A stretch of DNA of 64,000 bases from Streptomyces sp. Je 1-369 (GTDB lineage: Bacteria > Actinomycetota > Actinomycetes > Streptomycetales > Streptomycetaceae): positions 4,555,254 through 4,619,253 of the forward strand of contig NZ_CP101750.1 in assembly GCF_026810505.1 (NCBI RefSeq). Reading direction: 5' to 3'. This document shows, one piece after another, positions 60,275 to 64,000 of the stretch. A program made the position numbers and the translations under genes. The notes beneath the pieces are model-generated. The model was not told where the DNA came from. It made no database searches and saw only the letters and a list, made by a program, of their open reading frames with translations. How positions within the stretch are numbered: position 1 is the first letter of the stretch; the number at the start of each line of letters is the position of its first letter.

Positions 60275-60772
60275 ATGAGTGACGTGCGCGAGAACCTTAC
60301 GTACGACAAGTTCGGCGGCGCTGTGCGCGAGCTCGCGCAGACGATCGCCGACGACGGGTACCAGCCCGACGTGATCATCTCCATCGCCCGCGGTGGCGTC
60401 TTCGTCGCGGGCGGCCTCGCGTACGCACTCGACTGCAAGAACATCCACCTGGTGAATGTGGAGTTCTATACCGGGGTCGGGACGACTCTGGAAATGCCTG
60501 TGATGCTCGCGCCCGTTCCCAACGTCATCGACTTCACCGACAAGAAGGTGCTGATCGCCGACGACGTCGCCGACACCGGCAAGACGCTGAAGCTCGTCCA
60601 CGACTTCTGCCTCGATCACGTCGCCGAAGTACGGTCCGCCGTCATCTATGAGAAGTCGCACTCCCTCGTGAAGTGCGAGTACGTGTGGAAGCGCACCGAC
60701 GAGTGGATCAACTTCCCGTGGAGCGTCGAGCCGCCCGTCGTGAAGCGTCAGGGGCAGGTTCTCGACGCGTGA
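60275..60772 (+). CDS. Phosphoribosyltransferase family protein
   Basis: 165 residues from ATG 60275, eight bases after the dcd stop. The PRPP loop is VLIADDVADTGKTLKLV, and IISIARGGVFVAGGLAYAL forms the preceding nucleotide-binding segment. It looks like a purine/xanthine-type PRTase. dcd and this gene together suit nucleotide salvage. The base specificity cannot be read. Confidence 0.88.
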   Translation: MSDVRENLTYDKFGGAVRELAQTIADDGYQPDVIISIARGGVFVAGGLAYALDCKNIHLVNVEFYTGVGTTLEMPVMLAPVPNVIDFTDKKVLIADDVADTGKTLKLVHDFCLDHVAEVRSAVIYEKSHSLVKCEYVWKRTDEWINFPWSVEPPVVKRQGQVLDA

Positions 60773-60814
60773 GCACGTGAGTATCCGAGTACGCGAGTAT
60801 CCGGGTACGTGGGT

Positions 60815-60849
60815 AAGGGGCCGGTGGACTTTGCGTTCACCGGCCCCTT
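60815..60849. terminator. Bidirectional terminator after the PRTase gene
   Basis: The stem AAGGGGCCGGTG / CACCGGCCCCTT has an 11-base loop and lies between convergent genes. Confidence 0.75.
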
Positions 60850-60865
60850 CTCGCGCACGTGCCTA

Positions 60866-61870
60866 CTAGAACGTACCCAGCTTGATGATCGAGAGAATCG
60901 CCAGCAGCTGGATCGTCGACGCGCCCAGCGCCTTCGGCCACGGCAGGTCGTGGGACTTGCTGACCATCGTCGTGAGCAGCGCGCCCGCCGCGAGCCACGT
61001 CGCCCAGCCGAGAAGCTGGACGAAGGGCTGGCCGCCGCCGAGGAACATCGCCACGATCACTCGGGGCGCGTCCGTCAGCGACATGATCAGCATGGAGAGG
61101 CCGACCGTCGGCTGCCACGCGCCGTTGCCGCCGAGCTGGCGGGCGAGGGTGTGCGTGACCACGCCCAGGATGAACGCGCTGATGGTGATCGCGACGCCGG
61201 TCGTGAGGACGAACGGGACCGCCGACGACAGCGTCGCGTTGATCGCGTCCTCGCGGGCGTCGTCGAAGCCGAAGATCGCGAGCGCGCCGTAGAGGAACGT
61301 GACGACGAGGGCGGGGCCCCACATCGCGTAGTCCCGCATCTGGAAGAAGGTGGGGGCGGGGCGCAGTACGACGCCGCGGAGCAGGTCCTTCCAGTGCAGG
61401 CGCGGGCCCATGGGGGCGGCGCTCGCCTGGCCCGCGCGGTACGTGTCGCCCTGGGTGTACGGGTCCTCGCCGATGGAGAAGGCCTGCGTGTGCCCGGGGT
61501 TGTTCGCCGCGTACGGGTCGTAGCCGCCCTGCGGAGCGCCGTGGCCCTGCGGGGCGCCGTGGCCGTGGCCGCGGTCGTCGGGGGCGCCGAAGTACTCCGG
61601 CTCGCCGTGGTTGCCGGCGCCGCCGCCCGCCTGGGGCCACTGCTGGTTGCCGCCGCCACCGCCGCCGTAGGGCCGGCCGCCGCCTTGCGGTGCGCCGCCC
61701 CCGTACTGCGGGGCCGACGGCGCAGGCGGGTAGCCGTACGGCTGCTGCCCTCCCTGCTGCGGGGCCTGCTGTCCGTACGGCTGCTGCCGCGGTTGTTGGT
61801 GCGGTCGCGGTTGTTGTTGCGGTCGCGGGGCGCGGTTGTCCCGGCCGCGTCCGATCCTGAATCCAGCCAC
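60866..61870 (-). CDS. Yip1-family membrane protein with Gln/Gly/Pro-rich N-terminus
   Basis: 334 residues from GTG 61870 (MAGFRIGRGRDNRAP); the ribosome-binding site is weak. Residues 15-145 are low-complexity Gln, Gly, Pro and Tyr, often in QQPYGQQ-like repeats. The Yip1 domain (about 155-330) begins MGPRLHWKDLLRGVVLRP and has five hydrophobic segments. The function is unknown; bacterial Yip1-family proteins are integral membrane proteins. Confidence 0.85.
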   Translation of the reverse strand: MAGFRIGRGRDNRAPRPQQQPRPHQQPRQQPYGQQAPQQGGQQPYGYPPAPSAPQYGGGAPQGGGRPYGGGGGGNQQWPQAGGGAGNHGEPEYFGAPDDRGHGHGAPQGHGAPQGGYDPYAANNPGHTQAFSIGEDPYTQGDTYRAGQASAAPMGPRLHWKDLLRGVVLRPAPTFFQMRDYAMWGPALVVTFLYGALAIFGFDDAREDAINATLSSAVPFVLTTGVAITISAFILGVVTHTLARQLGGNGAWQPTVGLSMLIMSLTDAPRVIVAMFLGGGQPFVQLLGWATWLAAGALLTTMVSKSHDLPWPKALGASTIQLLAILSIIKLGTF

Positions 61871-62034
61871 GAATCGAACGTACCTGGTCTCCAGGGGCGG
61901 GGTCGTCCCTCCTCGGGAGGAGACGCGGCTTTGCGGCCGACCTGTGACAACCCCTAGGGGTACCCGGACGGGTGTTCCAGTACGGGTGTTCTCGTGCGGG
62001 TCTTCTCGTACGGCCCGTGCAGCCCGTACGAGTT

Positions 62035-63513
62035 TCACTGCGCCAGCGACGCTCCGTACGTCAGCGGGCCCGAAGACGTCGGAAGACCCAGTGAGTTCGG
62101 GGTGACGGCTGACGCGCCCCTCGTGCCGGTCGCCAGGTGCGGGAGGTTCCAGACGCCGCCCGCCGACGCGTTCTCGCCGGGCGCGGCGGCGGAGAGGTCC
62201 GGGCTGCCGTCGCCGTTGTGGTCCGCGAAGCCGAGCCTCGCGCCGAACAGGTCGCCCGCCTCGGCGCCGCCCGGGACGCCGGGGGAGTTCTGCTGGTACG
62301 AGACCGCGCCCACCGCCTTCCCGTCCTCCGTGAGGATGCCCTTCGCGCCGCCCTTCAGGACGGTGATCGCACCCGCGCGCGCCGCGCTTCCGATCGCCTC
62401 ACCGGGGGCGCCCGCGATCAGGTCGTCCTTGCCGTCTCCGTCGACGTCCGCGGCCGCGAGCGCGTTGCCGAAGTCGTCACCCTTTTCAGCGACACCCGGA
62501 ACGCCCGGGGTGTCCTGGTTGAGGGTCTGGCCCTCCCACACGAGGCCGTCGCCGTCCCCGTAGTGGATGTGGATGCCGCCGCCCTCCGCGAGCTCCTCGG
62601 GGCCGCACGGGTCGTCGATGTTCTCGTCGGCGATCTCGCGGCAGTTGCCGAGGGCGAGGTCGTCGTGGCCGTCGCCGTTGAAGTCGCCGGTGGCCAGCGC
62701 GTTCGCGGCGCTGTTGTCGCTGCTCCAGGTGAGGTCGAAGGCGCCGGGGACCTCGTCGTTCTTGTCGTAGCGGTAGAGCTGGACGTGGGACTGCGTGCGG
62801 GTGGGGCTCTGCTCGTAGTACGCGACGGCCAGCTCGGGGAGGCCGTCGGAGTCGAAGTCGCCGGTCGTCAGCACGGGGGCGCGGCCGCCCATGCGGCGAG
62901 CCATGCCGGGGGAGGTGTCGGCGGTGTACGGGTTGCCGTTGAAGACGACCTGGTCCTTGCCGCCGATCGCCAGGTCGACGTCCGTGTCGCCGGTGAAGTC
63001 GGCTGCCGTCAGCGCGTTTCCGTACGCGTCGCCCGTCTTCGCGCCCCGCGCCGCCGTGTTGGCCAGCGCGAAGCCGTCGCCCGTGCCGTAGAGGACGGTG
63101 ACGGAACCCGCGTCCGTCTTGGCGTCGATGTCCTCGCCGGGGGCGCCGATGACCAGGTCGGCGTACTTGTCGTCGTCTATGTACGCCGTGGTGACGGCCG
63201 CGCCGAAGCGGTCGCCGGTCTCCGGTGTGCCGGGGACCTCGACCGTGGCCTGCGTGATGCGCCGCACGTTGCTCGACCCCGGGCCGCCCTCGCCGCCGAA
63301 GACGACGCTCACGTATCCCGCCTTCGCCTTGCCGTCGACGGTGCCGCCGGGCACGCCCACGGCGAGGTCCGCGTATCCGTTGCCGTCGAAGTCGGCCTTC
63401 AGCGGGGGTGCCGGGGCCGCCGCGGCCGCGGAGGTCGTGAAGGGGAGGGTCAGGCCGGTCGTGGCCAGGACGGTCGCCGCGGCCAACGCCAGGGTGTGGG
63501 TACGTGCGCGCAT
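62035..63513 (-). CDS. Secreted FG-GAP repeat (integrin-alpha-like) protein
   Basis: 492 residues. Signal peptide to about residue 33 (TTSAAAAAPA). About seven FG-GAP blades follow, each with a calcium-loop core: DFDGNGYADLAVGVPGG, YIDDDKYADLVIGAPGED, DFTGDTDVDLAIGG, DFDSDGLPELAVAYY, DFNGDGHDDLALGN, DVDGDGKDDLIAGAPGEA and DHNGDGSPDLSAAAPGEN. The closed propeller would be extracellular. Its partner is unknown. A second such gene lies immediately upstream on the same strand. Confidence 0.9.
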   Translation of the reverse strand: MRARTHTLALAAATVLATTGLTLPFTTSAAAAAPAPPLKADFDGNGYADLAVGVPGGTVDGKAKAGYVSVVFGGEGGPGSSNVRRITQATVEVPGTPETGDRFGAAVTTAYIDDDKYADLVIGAPGEDIDAKTDAGSVTVLYGTGDGFALANTAARGAKTGDAYGNALTAADFTGDTDVDLAIGGKDQVVFNGNPYTADTSPGMARRMGGRAPVLTTGDFDSDGLPELAVAYYEQSPTRTQSHVQLYRYDKNDEVPGAFDLTWSSDNSAANALATGDFNGDGHDDLALGNCREIADENIDDPCGPEELAEGGGIHIHYGDGDGLVWEGQTLNQDTPGVPGVAEKGDDFGNALAAADVDGDGKDDLIAGAPGEAIGSAARAGAITVLKGGAKGILTEDGKAVGAVSYQQNSPGVPGGAEAGDLFGARLGFADHNGDGSPDLSAAAPGENASAGGVWNLPHLATGTRGASAVTPNSLGLPTSSGPLTYGASLAQ

Positions 63514-63539
63514 GGGGGCTCCGGGGGTAGGGGTGGAGG

Positions 63540-63568
63540 CCGGGCCCGCACCGGTGGTGCGGGCCCGG
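63540..63568. terminator. Stem-loop between the two FG-GAP genes
   Basis: The 13-bp perfect stem CCGGGCCCGCACC / GGTGCGGGCCCGG has loop GGT and follows the upstream FG-GAP gene by 30 bases. Confidence 0.75.
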
Positions 63569-63597
63569 TGGTCAGGGACAGCGGTGGACGACGTGGG

Positions 63598-63999
63598 TCA
63601 GTCGGCGAAGTGCATGCCGAGCCGCGGCGTGCCCGTCGCCGAGACGCCCACGGTCGACGTGTAGACGCCGGTCGCGCCGGTGAGGGTGCCGTCGCTCCCG
63701 CTGATCAGCGGGTAGAGCGCGCCGTTCGCGCCGTTCTCGCCGTACGCGCCGACCGTGACGTCACCCCGGCCGTCGCCGTTCAGGTCGTCGACGTGGACGT
63801 CCGCGCCGAAGAAGTCGCCCTTCTCGTTGGAGTTGGGCACGCCCGGCGTGTTCTGATCGAGGAAGACCGCGCCGTCCGTGGAGAGGCCCGAGCCGTCCGC
63901 CTTGCCGTAGATGACGGTGACCGAGCCCGCGTCCGTGACACCGGCGAGGTCCTCGCCCGCCGCGCCCACGACCAGGTCGAGGTGGCCGTCGCCGTTGAT
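63598..63999 (-). CDS. Second FG-GAP repeat protein, C-terminal part (cut by window end)
   Basis: The frame is open to the window end, entering as INGDGHLDLVVGAAGEDLAG. Further blade motifs are DQNTPGVPNSNEKGDFFG and DLNGDGRGDVTVGAYGENG; it ends PRLGMHFAD. It is homologous to the neighbouring FG-GAP protein, so the two are probably a tandem duplication. Start and N-terminus lie outside the window. Confidence 0.85.
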   Translation of the reverse strand: MNGDGHLDLVVGAAGEDLAGVTDAGSVTVIYGKADGSGLSTDGAVFLDQNTPGVPNSNEKGDFFGADVHVDDLNGDGRGDVTVGAYGENGANGALYPLISGSDGTLTGATGVYTSTVGVSATGTPRLGMHFAD

Positions 64000-64000
64000 G

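Overview
The window is a piece of a Streptomyces-type chromosome. The base composition is very high in G+C with strong third-position G/C bias, GTG starts are common, and the gene families are typical of the genus: Scr1/DUF397 regulator pairs, a SpoIIE-type phosphatase with an HATPase domain, snapalysin with a divergent LysR gene, PhoX, ANTAR proteins and many secreted proteins. No rRNA genes, CRISPR array or polyketide/NRPS genes were seen. One tRNA is present, tRNA-Gly(CCC).

Layout. 0-8.5 kb: SseB-like 3' end, secreted phosphodiesterase, pirin, AI-2E-type membrane protein, PAS/GAF/PP2C phosphatase and aspS. 8.6-13.6 kb: two TetR-controlled divergent units (a serine hydrolase and an imine-reductase-like oxidoreductase), a 176-bp inverted-repeat element and a frameshifted gene. 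13.7-17.4 kb: two paralogous PD-(D/E)XK (Rpn-like) nuclease genes flanking an Scr1/DUF397/HATPase regulatory cassette. 17.5-37.8 kb: metG, vWA protein, PhoX, a repeat-bearing surface protein, LysR/snapalysin, FUSC transporter, EEP hydrolase, DrrAB-type ABC exporter, SH3 protein, and an MFS exporter/SGNH hydrolase pair with its LysR gene. 37.8-39.3 kb: a 1.5-kb giant imperfect palindrome built of nested repeats, next to a truncated MarC-like gene. 39.7-49.8 kb: membrane and secreted proteins, a second Scr1/DUF397 pair, and a four-gene overlapping operon cheB-cheR/PAS-ANTAR-ANTAR. 49.9-54.5 kb: a 5'-nucleotidase remnant, a VapBC-like toxin-antitoxin pair, and an arsenic island (arsI divergent from arsR-acr3-arsC, with a broken GNAT gene).

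54.5-59.1 kb: a 4.4-kb island bounded by 121/122-bp direct repeats. One repeat carries the 3' half of tRNA-Gly and the other sits at the intact tRNA-Gly. The island holds a low-GC HEPN-like (TIGR02391/Ymh) gene, an HATPase gene, a Nudix gene and a divergent GntR gene. The GntR/Nudix pair resembles the KorSA/Pif module of pSAM2-type integrative elements, but no integrase, replication or transfer gene was found, so the island looks like a decayed or minimal element that kept an immunity module plus a candidate defence effector. 59.3-64 kb: dcd, a phosphoribosyltransferase, a Yip1-type membrane protein and two FG-GAP secreted proteins (the last cut by the window end).

A recurring theme is short tandem repeats inside or at the ends of genes: stop-codon duplications in three genes, a repeated signal-peptide n-region, a heptad repeat at the Acr3 N-terminus, and a Cys-Gly tail on ArsI. 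All functional calls come from reading motifs by eye; none was checked against a database.
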